DNA of 64,000 bases from Pseudopedobacter sp038243635 (GCA_038243635.1 JBBSQW010000014.1:1-64000); one strand, 5' to 3'. Numbered from the stretch's first letter, positions 17,846 through 26,903 are shown. Translations and numbers: made by a program. Notes: a model not told the origin generated them from the letters alone.

Positions 17846-20020
17846 ATGTCAACAATTAGATTTCAAGCACTTCAATCGGTACTGGGCAGAACAATACCTG
17901 AAGTTAAAGCACCATCTACAAAAATTTCTGACTACTACGGTAAAAACGTATTTGATAAACCAAAAATGAAAGCTTTTATGTCTAAAGAGGCATATGAGGC
18001 AATTGTTAACGCAGGTGAAAACGGAACGCACATTGAAAGAGACATTGCCGAAAACATTGCAGCAGCAATGAAATCATGGGCAATGGGCAAAGGGGTAACA
18101 CATTATACGCATTGGTTTCAGCCTTTAACCGGCACAACCGCAGAAAAACATGATTCATTTTTTGAACCTGCACCAGACGGTTCTCCCATTGAGAAATTTT
18201 CTGCTGAAGCATTAGTACAACAGGAACCAGATGCTTCTAGTTTTCCTAACGGAGGCATAAGAAGCACTTTCGAAGCTAGAGGCTACACCGCATGGGATCC
18301 AAGTTCTCCTGCTTTTATATTTAGGGGTACACTTTGTATTCCAACAGTATTTGTATCATATACTGGCGAGGCTTTAGATTACAAAGCACCATTATTGAAA
18401 GCATTATCTGTACTTGATAAAGCAGCAGTTGATGTTTGTGGTTATTTTGATAAAGGGGTAACAAAGGTTAACGTTTCTTTAGGGATAGAACAGGAATACT
18501 TTCTGGTAGATTTAGCATTATTTAATGCAAGACCAGACTTAATGCTTACCGGAAGAACACTTTTTGGACATTCCTCTGCAAAAAACCAACAGTTAGAAGA
18601 TCATTATTTTGGATCAATTCCAGAACGAGTTCTTGCTTACATGCAAGATTTCGAGATTGAAGCCTTACAATTAGGTATTCCTTTAAAAACACGTCATAAT
18701 GAGGTGGCTCCTTCTCAGTTCGAGTGTGCTCCTTTATATGAAGAAATCAACTTAGCCATAGATCACAATCAATTATTGATGGATTTAATGGATAAAGTTG
18801 CAAAAAGACACAACTTTAAAGTTTTACTGCATGAAAAACCTTATGCAGGCGTAAATGGTTCTGGTAAGCACAATAATTGGTCTTTAATTACCGATACTGG
18901 CAAAAATCTTTTAGCACCAGGCAAAACGCCAAAAAACAATTTAATGTTTTTAACCTTTTTTGTTAATGCCATTAAAGCAGTTCATGAGCATGCAGATTTG
19001 TTGAGGGCATCTATCGCTTCTGTACATAACGACCATCGTTTAGGCGCAAACGAAGCACCTCCAGCAATTATTTCTATATTTTTGGGCAGTCAGTTAAATG
19101 ATATACTTGACGAGATTGAAAGTCCAAAAATTGCCAAAAAAGTTAAGGACGAAAACTTAATGTGGGTTGGTATTCCAAAAATACCGAACATTTTGTTTGA
19201 CAACACGGACAGAAACCGTACTTCGCCATTTGCTTTTACAGGTAATAAGTTTGAATTGAGAGCAGTTGGTTCTTCTGCAAACTCATCTAGCCCGATGACT
19301 ATTTTAAACACCATCATGGCAGATCAGTTGATCAAATTTAAAGTTGATGTAGATAAATTGATTAAAAAAGGCGAGAAAAAAGATTTAGCTATTGTTAACG
19401 TAATCAGAAAATACATTAAAGAATCAAAAAGCATTCGTTTTGAAGGCAATGGCTATAGCGAAGAATGGGAACAGGAAGCTGCCGTTCGCGGTTTATCAAA
19501 CATCAAAACAACCCCAAAAGCTTTAGATGCGCTTATTTCAGATAAATCAACCAAATTATTTCAAGACTCAGGCGTATTTACCGCGAGAGAAGCACATGCC
19601 CGTCATGAAATTTTATTAGAAGATTATTACAAAAAACTACAGATTGAAGGGCGGGTAATTGGTGAAATGGTGACCAATGTTATTATCCCGTCAGCAATTG
19701 TTTACCAAAACACACTTATCCAAAACGTTAAAGGTTTGCAAGACATCGGTTTGGGCGAAGAAAATTACAGCGCTCAGATATTAATCATCAAAGAAATATC
19801 AAAACATGTAAACTTTATTAAAGACAACGTACATGCAATGATTGAGGAACGTAAAATAGCCAACAAAATGGAAAGTTCTCGCGATAAAGCAATTGCCTAT
19901 GATGAGAAAGTAAAATCATATTTTGCGCCAATCCGTTACCACGTTGACAAACTAGAACTAATGGTTGATGATAACCTTTGGCCTTTACCAAAGTTCAGAG
20001 AGTTATTATTTATCAAATAA
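17846..20020 (+). CDS. glnN: Glutamine synthetase type III
   Basis: A 724-residue enzyme close to the usual length of GlnN (about 725-730), much longer than GSI. It opens with 'RFQALQSVLGRTIPEVK' and has 'GIEQEYFLVD' (metal/glutamate site), 'NGSGKHNNWS' and 'NDHRLGANEAPPAIISIFLG' in the catalytic barrel. It makes glutamine from glutamate, ammonia and ATP in the cytoplasm and is the main ammonia-assimilating enzyme type of many Bacteroidota. It stands alone, with a long upstream region and a strong terminator. Assignment is secure. Confidence 0.96.
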   Translation: MSTIRFQALQSVLGRTIPEVKAPSTKISDYYGKNVFDKPKMKAFMSKEAYEAIVNAGENGTHIERDIAENIAAAMKSWAMGKGVTHYTHWFQPLTGTTAEKHDSFFEPAPDGSPIEKFSAEALVQQEPDASSFPNGGIRSTFEARGYTAWDPSSPAFIFRGTLCIPTVFVSYTGEALDYKAPLLKALSVLDKAAVDVCGYFDKGVTKVNVSLGIEQEYFLVDLALFNARPDLMLTGRTLFGHSSAKNQQLEDHYFGSIPERVLAYMQDFEIEALQLGIPLKTRHNEVAPSQFECAPLYEEINLAIDHNQLLMDLMDKVAKRHNFKVLLHEKPYAGVNGSGKHNNWSLITDTGKNLLAPGKTPKNNLMFLTFFVNAIKAVHEHADLLRASIASVHNDHRLGANEAPPAIISIFLGSQLNDILDEIESPKIAKKVKDENLMWVGIPKIPNILFDNTDRNRTSPFAFTGNKFELRAVGSSANSSSPMTILNTIMADQLIKFKVDVDKLIKKGEKKDLAIVNVIRKYIKESKSIRFEGNGYSEEWEQEAAVRGLSNIKTTPKALDALISDKSTKLFQDSGVFTAREAHARHEILLEDYYKKLQIEGRVIGEMVTNVIIPSAIVYQNTLIQNVKGLQDIGLGEENYSAQILIIKEISKHVNFIKDNVHAMIEERKIANKMESSRDKAIAYDEKVKSYFAPIRYHVDKLELMVDDNLWPLPKFRELLFIK

Positions 20021-20037
20021 ACTCAGCATTATAAATC

Positions 20038-20077
20038 ACAAAGCCGTTTCTATTCTTAGGAACGGCTTTTTTGTTTT
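20038..20077 (+). terminator. Intrinsic terminator after glnN
   Basis: AAGCCGTT (20041-20048) pairs with AACGGCTT (20061-20068), followed by a T-run, 20 bases after the glnN stop. Confidence 0.8.
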
Positions 20078-20130
20078 TAAAATCAGGACGTTCCCGAAAA
20101 ACGGTCGGGCTATCCGCTTATACTTCACAA

Positions 20131-20163
20131 GGCATTATTCACAGGCCGGTATCCGCTATTATC
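20131..20163. repeat. Dispersed intergenic repeat, copy A
   Basis: The core around 'GCCGGTATCC' recurs at 27013-27046. The two copies agree at most positions over 33-34 bases. Neither lies in a gene. The flanking sequence here also has 'ACGGTCGGGCTATCCGC'. This looks like a small dispersed extragenic element. Confidence 0.55.
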
Positions 20164-20435
20164 CCTAACGCAAAACTTTAAAACGGGAAATAAAACCATT
20201 TATATGTATATATTGATCTAACGTTCAACACATAAAAGATATAGATTTGCACCGACGAAGAGCGGGCAGGTTTGATTCACATAGCTTTCCGCTTCGCGTA
20301 ACATAGACTATGTCCCCATTTCTTTCTTGAATCTCTATGTGGTTTCAAAAATTGGCATTAAACTGTTTATCAACCTTAGTTGATATAAACTCGTTTATAA
20401 TAGCTATTGTTATGGTTTTCTTCACCAAACTACAA

Positions 20436-20864
20436 TCAAAATCCACTTCCCCAAGCGGTAACCACTAAGTTTCTTCTTCCACCATGGTTCCTGTGCTCAC
20501 ACAAATAAATCCCTTGCCAAGTCCCTAAAGCTAATTCACCATTTCTAATCGGGATTGTTACTGAACTACCTAGCAAAGCACTTTTTAAATGAGCTGGCAT
20601 ATCATCAGATCCTTCATAATCATGCTTATAATCGGGATCGTTCTCCTTAACGGTTTTATTAAAAAACATTTCGAAATCTTCCCTAACGGTTGGGTCTGCA
20701 TTTTCATTGATACACAGTGACGCAGAAGTATGTTGAATAAAAACCTGTAACATTCCGACTTTAATCTCAGAGATTTGAGGTAAACATGCGCCAACCCTAC
20801 CAGTTATGATATGAAAGCCTCTACTTTTCTGTTCTAACGTCAATAATTCTTGAAAAAACTTCAT
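20436..20864 (-). CDS. YjbQ / UPF0047 family protein
   Basis: A 142-residue single-domain protein with the family signatures 'FIQHTSASLCINENADPTV', 'HLKSALLGSSVTIPI' and 'LGTWQGIYLCEHRNHGGRR'. The conserved His and Glu/Asp residues form the family's central site. Members are trimeric; E. coli YjbQ has weak thiamine-phosphate synthase activity, but the normal role is unclear. It lies five bases after the GH25 lysozyme gene and may be co-transcribed with it. Confidence 0.9.
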   Translation of the reverse strand: MKFFQELLTLEQKSRGFHIITGRVGACLPQISEIKVGMLQVFIQHTSASLCINENADPTVREDFEMFFNKTVKENDPDYKHDYEGSDDMPAHLKSALLGSSVTIPIRNGELALGTWQGIYLCEHRNHGGRRNLVVTAWGSGF

Positions 20865-20869
20865 AAATT

Positions 20870-21757
20870 TTAAAGATTTACTTCTTGAATCAATAAAGCG
20901 CTCAAATCTTCCTCTTCTCCACTAAAAACATTCATATCAACTTTATGCCTAATTCCATCAATACGGGCATTATCTGCGTGTTGCCAAAAATCCCAGTGTG
21001 TTTCCTTATTAAGCTTAAGTTTTGGTTGGTAGTAATGGGCAATCCATAAAGGGTAATCATCAAACTCTCCTTTCAAATGATCTTTATAGAATTGATAGCC
21101 TGTATAAATTATCGGCTTCACTTTAGTCTTGAGCTCCACTTCGTTTAAAAAATCCTGAATATTCGGAATAAGTTCATTTTTACTTAAGCCAGACGCCTCT
21201 TCAATATCAATTACTGGAGGCAAATCGCCTGGTTCAAATTTTGCAGTTTGTAAAAAGAAACGAGCTTGCCACAAACCAGACTTATTAGGTTTAAAATAGT
21301 GATAAGCACCCCGAATTACTCCGGCATTCTTCGTTTCTCGCCAGTTTCTTTGAAAGTAAGAATCAACTAGTGTTATTCCTTCCGTGGCTTTCATAAAAGC
21401 GAAAGAGACTTTTATGCCATTGTAATCAACTTTAGCTACCTTCTCCCAATCAATTTTACCTTGATAATAAGAAACATCAATACCGTGTAGGTAATATTTA
21501 CGAGGAATGCGAATCCCGAATTTTTCATAATGCGGATATTCGTCATAAACAAATAAATCTCTGAACCATCTACTTGTAGAAACCGCAGTTTTAATAACCT
21601 TACCATAGTAAAAGGGCGAAAGCACCAGCATTATAATTAGGACGATAATAACCTTAAACTTTGCCGAACTATTCTTTTTAGACTTTGACTTACGTGGCGT
21701 AGCATTTCGTTTCTTTACGGCAACTTTTTTAGGTGTAACTTTTTTTTGAGGAGGCAT
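20870..21757 (-). CDS. Membrane-anchored GH25 lysozyme
   Basis: A 295-residue protein. A very basic cytoplasmic leader (residues 1-32, rich in Lys/Arg) precedes one membrane span (34-51). The GH25 muramidase domain begins at 'YLHGIDVSYYQGKIDW' with Asp94. It continues with 'MKATEGITL', 'GAYHYFKP' and the catalytic acidic cluster 'PVIDIEEASG' (Asp184, Glu186), and ends with 'DFWQHADNARIDGI'. The enzyme would cut the MurNAc-GlcNAc bond of peptidoglycan in the periplasm while tethered to the inner membrane. It is five bases upstream of yjbQ. Confidence 0.9.
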   Translation of the reverse strand: MPPQKKVTPKKVAVKKRNATPRKSKSKKNSSAKFKVIIVLIIMLVLSPFYYGKVIKTAVSTSRWFRDLFVYDEYPHYEKFGIRIPRKYYLHGIDVSYYQGKIDWEKVAKVDYNGIKVSFAFMKATEGITLVDSYFQRNWRETKNAGVIRGAYHYFKPNKSGLWQARFFLQTAKFEPGDLPPVIDIEEASGLSKNELIPNIQDFLNEVELKTKVKPIIYTGYQFYKDHLKGEFDDYPLWIAHYYQPKLKLNKETHWDFWQHADNARIDGIRHKVDMNVFSGEEEDLSALLIQEVNL

Positions 21758-21809
21758 TTAAATATTAACTACAAGCAAACGAATCAACAATTAAAAAACA
21801 TTGTTTACT

Positions 21810-22904
21810 TTACATCACAAACTTCTTGTGCAAGTACTCGTAAAAACGAGCAACTGTTATTTGTTTGCCCTCCCAATCGTTTTTAACAGCGTAGTTTTTT
21901 TGCAGAAAATTATCAGCTGCTTCAAAACTTTCAAATCTGTTCACAATCTCAATAGCCTCGCTATATGCTAAATTGTAACCGTTAAAAAGCTCTTTAATAA
22001 AAACCATTTTATCGTTAATGCTAATAGCAGCCTTTAAATCTTCTAACTTTTTTGATTGGCGTTGCTGTCCTGCAACTCCACTCTGGTTTATCTTTGCAGA
22101 TAGCATCTCATTTAATGTTAAAGGTCTTTCTCCTTTAACAATGGCTGGCTGGTTGGTATTTACGGCAATTGCAGGTTGTGGATTAAAGGTTTTGACTTCT
22201 TCTTGCACAGGCAACACGACAGGTTGTTGCGCTTTTTCTGGTCGGGCTTGTTCTTTTATAGGCTCACTTTTTCTCTCCTCTTCTTCGGCTTTGTGTATGG
22301 CATTATGCCGCTCACTGACAATTGAGGCGTTGTCATTAGCAGTTGAACCACTTACGGGCTCATCTTTAATTATTAAAAATGGCTCAATATCTTCCTCACT
22401 GTTTTCCTCCTCGTCATCTTGATCGTCATCATCTAAAACAATAAACTCACCTGGTTCAGCTACAGGTGCATTCGACTTTTCCTCTAACAACCGGCGCTCA
22501 TCGCTGTTCAAAGGTCTGTCAAAAACCTCTTCAACAGCTATTTTCTTTTCAAAATCAAATATCATTTCTGTAGGTTGCTCATCAAAAGAAAAACTAAATT
22601 TTCTTTCAGGCTCTTCCTCTTCTACCGAATTATGAGGTGTGTCTTCAATAACTGGTGGTTCAGTTTTCTGAGGTATCTCAGGTACTTGTACTACAATTGG
22701 CAGACTTTGCGCTTCATTATCGAAGCGATTATCACAAAGTTTTTTTAAAATTTCTATATGGTCTATCAAAAAATCGGCGTTGGCTGTAAAAAGCTCTAGC
22801 TCTAACAAATTGATTTTATTGGTACTAGCTAAATATTGTTGCTGCTCGCTTAATTCCTCAATAATATTTCCGATTTTTTTTAAAATCTGTGATTTATTCA
22901 TCAT
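21810..22904 (-). CDS. Acidic low-complexity protein of unknown function
   Basis: A soluble 364-residue protein with two likely folded ends and a disordered middle. Residues 1-60 form a helical segment ('KKIGNIIEELSEQQQYLAS'). Residues 65-255 are rich in Glu, Pro and Asp with acidic runs such as 'DDDDQDDEEENSEEDIEPF'. The last about 100 residues ('LTLNEMLSAKINQSG', 'FIKELFNGYNLAYSEAIEIV') look like a compact helical domain that is recurrent in Sphingobacteriaceae proteins. No known family or function. It is divergent from the thymidine kinase gene. Confidence 0.72.
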   Translation of the reverse strand: MMNKSQILKKIGNIIEELSEQQQYLASTNKINLLELELFTANADFLIDHIEILKKLCDNRFDNEAQSLPIVVQVPEIPQKTEPPVIEDTPHNSVEEEEPERKFSFSFDEQPTEMIFDFEKKIAVEEVFDRPLNSDERRLLEEKSNAPVAEPGEFIVLDDDDQDDEEENSEEDIEPFLIIKDEPVSGSTANDNASIVSERHNAIHKAEEEERKSEPIKEQARPEKAQQPVVLPVQEEVKTFNPQPAIAVNTNQPAIVKGERPLTLNEMLSAKINQSGVAGQQRQSKKLEDLKAAISINDKMVFIKELFNGYNLAYSEAIEIVNRFESFEAADNFLQKNYAVKNDWEGKQITVARFYEYLHKKFVM

Positions 22905-23008
22905 GATATTAGAAACGTATGTTTTGGGTATTTATGGTGATAAAATGCAATCAAAAATAACATATAATTCTGATATTAGCCGAAACGTTTATAGCAATTA
23001 CGGCAATT

Positions 23009-23581
23009 ATGTTTAATGACGACAGGTTTAGAAGAAGATTTGATTTGGGTGGGAGTATCGAGGTAATCTGTGGTTCAATGTTTTCTGGCAAAACCGAAGA
23101 GTTAATTAGACGTTTAAAACGAGCTCAAATTGCAAAACTTCAGGTAGAAATTTTCAAACCAAAAACGGATACTCGCTACGATGAAACCGCAGTAGTTTCT
23201 CACGATTTAAACGCTATAGCCTCCACTCCTGTTGATCATTCATCCGCAATATTACTTTATGGCATCAACACTCAAATTGTAGGTATTGATGAAGCACAAT
23301 TCTTTGATGATGGGCTTCCTGATGTTTGTTTAACATGAGCAAACAAAGGTGTTAGGGTGATTGTTGCGGGTTTGGATATGGATTTTGAAGGAAAACCTTT
23401 TGGTCCAATTCCAGCATTGATGGCCATTGCAGAAGATGTTACTAAAGTACATGCGGTATGTGTTAGGTGTGGTGGCTCCGCTTTATTTAGTTACAGATTG
23501 GTAGGGAGTAAAAACCAATTTTTATTAGGCGAAAAAGAAAATTACGAACCAAGGTGCAGAATCTGTTTTAACATCAATTAA
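23009..23581 (+). pseudogene. tdk: Thymidine kinase interrupted by one in-frame TGA
   Basis: The frame reads as a complete Tdk of about 190 residues except for TGA at 23336-23338. Before it lie the P-loop 'CGSMFSGKTEELIRRL' and 'IVGIDEAQFF'. After it, in the same frame, lie 'ANKGVRVIVAGLDMDFEG' and both cysteine pairs of the zinc site ('CVRCGG', 'CRICF'). The codon at the break would be expected to be Leu in 'LANKGVRV'; TTA to TGA is one base change. No indel is present. Tdk salvages thymidine to dTMP. As written the product is truncated at 109 residues and lacks the lasso and zinc site, so it should be inactive. A sequencing error is the main alternative. Confidence 0.85.
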
Positions 23582-24230
23582 TCCTACTCTAACGAAAATG
23601 GTAATCAATAAAAAAATGCTATTAAATGAATTGGTTATCAAAATGGCTATGAGTAAACCAATTATAAGCTTAAATTAAATTCAGTTATTTATTCTCAGCC
23701 ATCGGGCACATCCTCATTCTATTTTAACTTATATCTCATCATTTCTCTTTTTTTAGTTATATTATTAATCAAGCTAAATCATAAAAATGAACAAGATATT
23801 AAAGCAACTTAAATGTATACGGATATCAAAAGTTGTTTAGCCAACTTATACACTATTACCTTTCTCGGGATACAGTCGGAAAACTGTACTGCTTTTGGAA
23901 ATTGATAAATTGGGTATGGATTCGCTTCATCAATAATTTTAAAAGACAATAAAATTTTAATCAAAATAAAACCTTCGACATTTATCCGTTAAAACAAATT
24001 TCTTAGCCGTTTTAAACCGAAACAATGTGCAACAATTCGATTACGAAATTTATTTAAAGCTAAAAGATCTTTTATAACGATTAGCTAATTCTGAGTAAAC
24101 CACGCGTGATGGCTATTAAAATCACAACATATTCAGCTTTTCGTTGTTATTTTAACAAATTTTAACATTCTTTAATAAACACTTAACACATACGTGACAG
24201 TATCATGACAACTCAACCGCACCTTAGTGT
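23582..24230. other. Long spacer with possible decayed coding sequence
   Basis: About 650 bases without an intact gene. Between about 23787 and 24130 short in-frame stretches appear, such as an ATG frame 'MNKILKQLKCIRISKVV' and later 'NRNNVQQFDYEIYLKLKDLL', separated by stops. They may be the remains of a gene. No family is recognised. Confidence 0.35.
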
Positions 24231-24353
24231 TATCTTTACACCAAGTAATTCGAGGTACACCTCATTACTTTATTAAAGTTCCTATCGTTTAATTTAGGTT
24301 TATAATTGGTTAGTTTAAGCTCCGTTCTCCCCGTTCGGAGCTTAACTGTTTTT
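24231..24353 (+). ncRNA. Candidate structured small RNA
   Basis: A possible promoter element TATCTTTA (24231-24238) resembles TAnnTTTG. It is followed by a long hairpin at 24243-24270: AAGTAAT pairs with ATTACTT, and inside it GAGGT pairs with ACCTC around a two-base loop, with two extra bases. A second hairpin, TTAAGCTCCG/CGGAGCTTAA (24315-24345), ends in CTGTTTTT, a good terminator. No open frame lies between them. The set reads as a transcription unit of roughly 105-110 nt with no protein. No known RNA family is recognised; direction is inferred from the T-run. Confidence 0.45.
24315..24353 (+). terminator. Intrinsic terminator of the candidate RNA
   Basis: A ten-base-pair stem (24315-24324 with 24336-24345), an 11-base loop and a following T-run. 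No coding gene ends upstream within 700 bases. Confidence 0.7.
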
Positions 24354-24560
24354 AAACCAATCGGTTACAACTAAAAATATTTAAAAATCACAGTTGGAAA
24401 ATTAATTTAAAATGGCTCATTAAACCAGTTTTTGTGGTGAAAAACGGTAACAAACCGGCGTTTTGGTGCTATTTTGATGCTACAGTGTTCATCGCTCGTT
24501 TCATGAGCTATTCGAGAGCGAAGAAACAAATGTTAAAACTCTACCAAAATGATACTCAAC

Positions 24561-24589
24561 AAAAAAGCCACCCAAAAGGTGGCTTTTCA
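24561..24589 (-). terminator. Intrinsic terminator after the aldolase gene
   Basis: AAAAGCCACC pairs with GGTGGCTTTT around CAAAA. It is 20-odd bases beyond the stop of the reverse-strand aldolase gene, with a T-run on that strand. Confidence 0.8.
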
Positions 24590-24609
24590 CAAATTATGCT
24601 TAATGACAA

Positions 24610-25269
24610 TTACTTACCAGCTGCTTTAGCGTGATCTGCTAAAAACTGAGCTAAACCACTATCAGTTAAAGGGTGTTTTAACAATCCTAAAATTGAACTT
24701 AAAGGACCAGTCATCACATCAGCACCAATTTTAGCACACTCTACAATGTGAACAGAGTTACGGATAGATGCCGCTAAGATTTGAGTTTCGTAACCGTAGT
24801 TATCAAAAATCAAACGGATATCCTCAATTAAACCAAAACTATCAGCACCTATATCATCTAATCTACCTAAAAATGGAGAAACGTAAGTTGCTCCAGCCTT
24901 AGCAGCTAACAAAGCCTGACCAGCAGAAAAAATTAACGTACAATTTGTTCTAATTCCTTTATCGCTAAAGTATTTCAATGCCTTAATTCCGTCTTTAACC
25001 ATCGGAATTTTAACGACAATCTTATCGTCAAGTGCAGCCAAAGCTTCACCTTCTTTAATCATTCCTTCAAAATCCGTAGAAATAACTTCTGCACTTACGT
25101 TATCGTCAACTATTGCGCAAATATCTCTGTAATGCTGTAATACATTTTTGTCTCCAGTAATGCCTTCTTTAGCCATTAAACTTGGGTTGGTTGTTACGCC
25201 ATCCAATACACCTAAATCCTGAGCTTCTTTAATCTGAGCTAAGTTTGCGGTATCAATAAAAAATTTCAT
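24610..25269 (-). CDS. fsa: Fructose-6-phosphate aldolase / transaldolase-like protein
   Basis: A 219-residue TIM-barrel enzyme of the short transaldolase (TalC/FSA) group. 'MKFFIDTANLAQIKEA' and 'DGVTTNPSLMAKEG' open the barrel, and 'KIVVKIPMVKDG' holds the Schiff-base lysine (Lys87). 'TNCTLIFSAGQALLAAKAG', 'ATYVSPFLGRLDD' and 'AASIRNSVHIVECAKIGAD' follow. It could act in the non-oxidative pentose phosphate path as a transaldolase or split fructose 6-phosphate; sequence alone does not separate the two. It is a single-gene unit with its own terminator. Confidence 0.92.
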   Translation of the reverse strand: MKFFIDTANLAQIKEAQDLGVLDGVTTNPSLMAKEGITGDKNVLQHYRDICAIVDDNVSAEVISTDFEGMIKEGEALAALDDKIVVKIPMVKDGIKALKYFSDKGIRTNCTLIFSAGQALLAAKAGATYVSPFLGRLDDIGADSFGLIEDIRLIFDNYGYETQILAASIRNSVHIVECAKIGADVMTGPLSSILGLLKHPLTDSGLAQFLADHAKAAGK

Positions 25270-25488
25270 ATTATTTTAGTTTTTGCTTTTAAAAATTTAA
25301 GCCGATTACTAGTTTTTCAACACCAAAGCATCGATTCAATCTTTCAAAGATATTAAGTTCTTTGTTAAAACCGACCTAATATTTTCAATTTAGACATCAA
25401 TTACACATTTGTGTAATAAAATAAACCTAATTTGTACATTGTTAAATTGAAAATCCAGAAAACCATTGGAACTTGAAAGGAAAAAAAT

Positions 25489-25585
25489 GGGCTAGTCGTT
25501 TCTATCGCACCGCTACAACTTCTTACCCTTGCTGTGTTCCCACCCTGGGGGAGTTCAGAAGGAGCTGGTCGTAGATGACTAACCC
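25489..25585 (-). ncRNA. ffs: Signal recognition particle RNA, small bacterial type (4.5S)
   Basis: On the reverse strand the ends GGGTTAGTC and GACTAGCCC pair. The apical part reads CCCCCAGGGTGGGAACACAG followed by CAAGGGTAA, which gives the GTG-GGAA-CAC capped stem and the asymmetric internal loop that binds Ffh. Length about 97 nt. A short reverse-strand protein frame lies across it (25401-25592), but the RNA structure explains the sequence better. A TACATTTG box sits five bases upstream. It works with Ffh in co-translational membrane targeting. Confidence 0.92.
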
Positions 25586-25589
25586 GCCG

Positions 25590-25597
25590 CAAATGTA
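25590..25597 (-). promoter_or_regulatory. Minus-7 box of the SRP RNA promoter
   Basis: TACATTTG on the reverse strand matches TAnnTTTG of the Bacteroidota primary sigma factor. It lies about five bases before the predicted RNA 5' end. No clear TTG minus-33 element at standard spacing. Confidence 0.55.
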
Positions 25598-25667
25598 TTA
25601 ATTTTTAATAGATTCTAAAAAAGCAAATCGCTTTATTTTTTAACGTGTTGATAATCAAAAACTAAAT

Positions 25668-26903
25668 TTACTTTTTCTTCTTTTTCTTAGCTTTTTTAGC
25701 CGCTGCCTCGTTTTCAATAATCAAAGACTTCCAATCATTTAAGTGACCTTCAGAAACAGCAAGTGTTTCTTCATATTCGGTTCTTTTAATAGTCATAACT
25801 TTAATAGGCTGCGTTAAATAATTCTCAATCTCTTGTAGAATCGGCTTTTCCTCATCACTACAAAAAGAAACTGCTTTTCCACGATTATTTCCTCTACCTG
25901 TACGCCCTACCCTATGCACATAGTTCTCAGCAACGTCTGGTAAATCGTAATTCACCACGTACTCCACTCCTTTTACATCTAAACCGCGAGCACTTACATC
26001 TGTAGCAATTAAAACCCTAATCTTACCTTCTCTAAAATCGTCTAACACCCTAAAACGCTCTTCCTGTTCTTTATCCCCATGTAACGTAGTGGTAACAATA
26101 TTAACCCGCTCCATGGCTTTAAAAACTCTTTCTGCCCGTACTTTGGTCCGTACAAAAACTAAAATCTTCTTCTCTAGGTTCTCATTAATTACTCTTTCTA
26201 AAAAGAACCGTTTATCATCCATAGCAACGTAAGCCACCGCATGATCTACGTTTTTAGAAACCGGATCTTTCGGAGAAATCTGAATACGCACCGGCTTACT
26301 CACCAATGCATAAGCTAAATCTTTGATGTTTTCGTCGATGGTTGCCGAAAAAAACATCGTTTGTCTACGTCGAGGTAAAAACTGCAGCAAATGCTTAATA
26401 TCATCATAAAAGCCTCTATTCAGCATGTGGTCAGCTTCATCAAGCACTAAAAAGTCAATCTTTTTTAAATTCAAATGACCTTTGTGTACCAAATCAGAAA
26501 TCCTTCCAGGAGTAGCAATCAAAACATCAACGCCTTTACGCAACTTTTCTATCTGCGGTTCAATATCAACTCCGCCTATTAAAGAGATAGTTTGCACATC
26601 TGTATATTGCCCAAGTTCATTAAAAACCTGTTCAATTTGTATCGCCAGTTCACGTGTTGGAACCATCACCACGGCCTTCACGTTTTGCTCCGGTTCTCTA
26701 CGTTTGTTATAAGACAACATGCTAATTAGCGGAATGGCAAAAGCAGCAGTTTTCCCTGTCCCCGTTTGTGCGATGGCTAAAATATCTTGTCCCGAAAGTA
26801 TTTGTGGAATAGACTTAAACTGAATATCCGTAGGTTTCTTAAACCCTAAATCGTCTAAACTCTTCTTTAATTCTGGTACAATATGGTATTTACTAAATTT
26901 CAT
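25668..26903 (-). CDS. DEAD-box RNA helicase
   Basis: A 411-residue ATP-dependent RNA helicase. It has all standard motifs: Q-motif 'GFKKPTDIQFKSIP', motif I 'AQTGTGKT', Ia 'PTRELAIQ', Ib 'TPGR', II 'DEAD', III 'SAT', IV-V ('ATDVSARGLD') and VI 'HRVGRTGR'. The C-terminus ends in a lysine run ('KKAKKKKKK'). The group is RhlE/CshA-like and acts in ribosome assembly or mRNA turnover. The start is taken at the ATG at 26903; a TTG three codons upstream is also in frame. It is followed by the SRP RNA on the same strand. Confidence 0.93.
   Translation of the reverse strand: MKFSKYHIVPELKKSLDDLGFKKPTDIQFKSIPQILSGQDILAIAQTGTGKTAAFAIPLISMLSYNKRREPEQNVKAVVMVPTRELAIQIEQVFNELGQYTDVQTISLIGGVDIEPQIEKLRKGVDVLIATPGRISDLVHKGHLNLKKIDFLVLDEADHMLNRGFYDDIKHLLQFLPRRRQTMFFSATIDENIKDLAYALVSKPVRIQISPKDPVSKNVDHAVAYVAMDDKRFFLERVINENLEKKILVFVRTKVRAERVFKAMERVNIVTTTLHGDKEQEERFRVLDDFREGKIRVLIATDVSARGLDVKGVEYVVNYDLPDVAENYVHRVGRTGRGNNRGKAVSFCSDEEKPILQEIENYLTQPIKVMTIKRTEYEETLAVSEGHLNDWKSLIIENEAAAKKAKKKKKK

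Larger units (their letters stand above)
20021..20435. other. Intergenic region with terminator and repeats
   Basis: 415 bases between glnN and yjbQ. It contains the glnN terminator, the repeat copy A, and a segment at about 20270-20352 where CACATAG and CTATGTGG form inverted ends around 'CATAGACTATG'. No gene is seen. Confidence 0.45.

Noticed and set aside
22018..22422. 134-residue forward frame
   Set aside because: It is the mirror of the acidic low-complexity gene; Ser/Leu-rich composition is a complement artefact.
23336..23338. TGA in tdk as selenocysteine or reassigned codon
   Set aside because: Bacteroidota use the standard bacterial code, the expected residue is Leu, and no SECIS-like hairpin is seen directly after the codon.
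24434..24634. 66-residue forward frame before the aldolase
   Set aside because: It runs across the aldolase terminator hairpin and into the end of that gene, and has no recognisable features.
25401..25592. 63-residue reverse frame
   Set aside because: It overlaps the SRP RNA, whose paired ends and capped hairpin explain the sequence. The peptide is unusual in composition.
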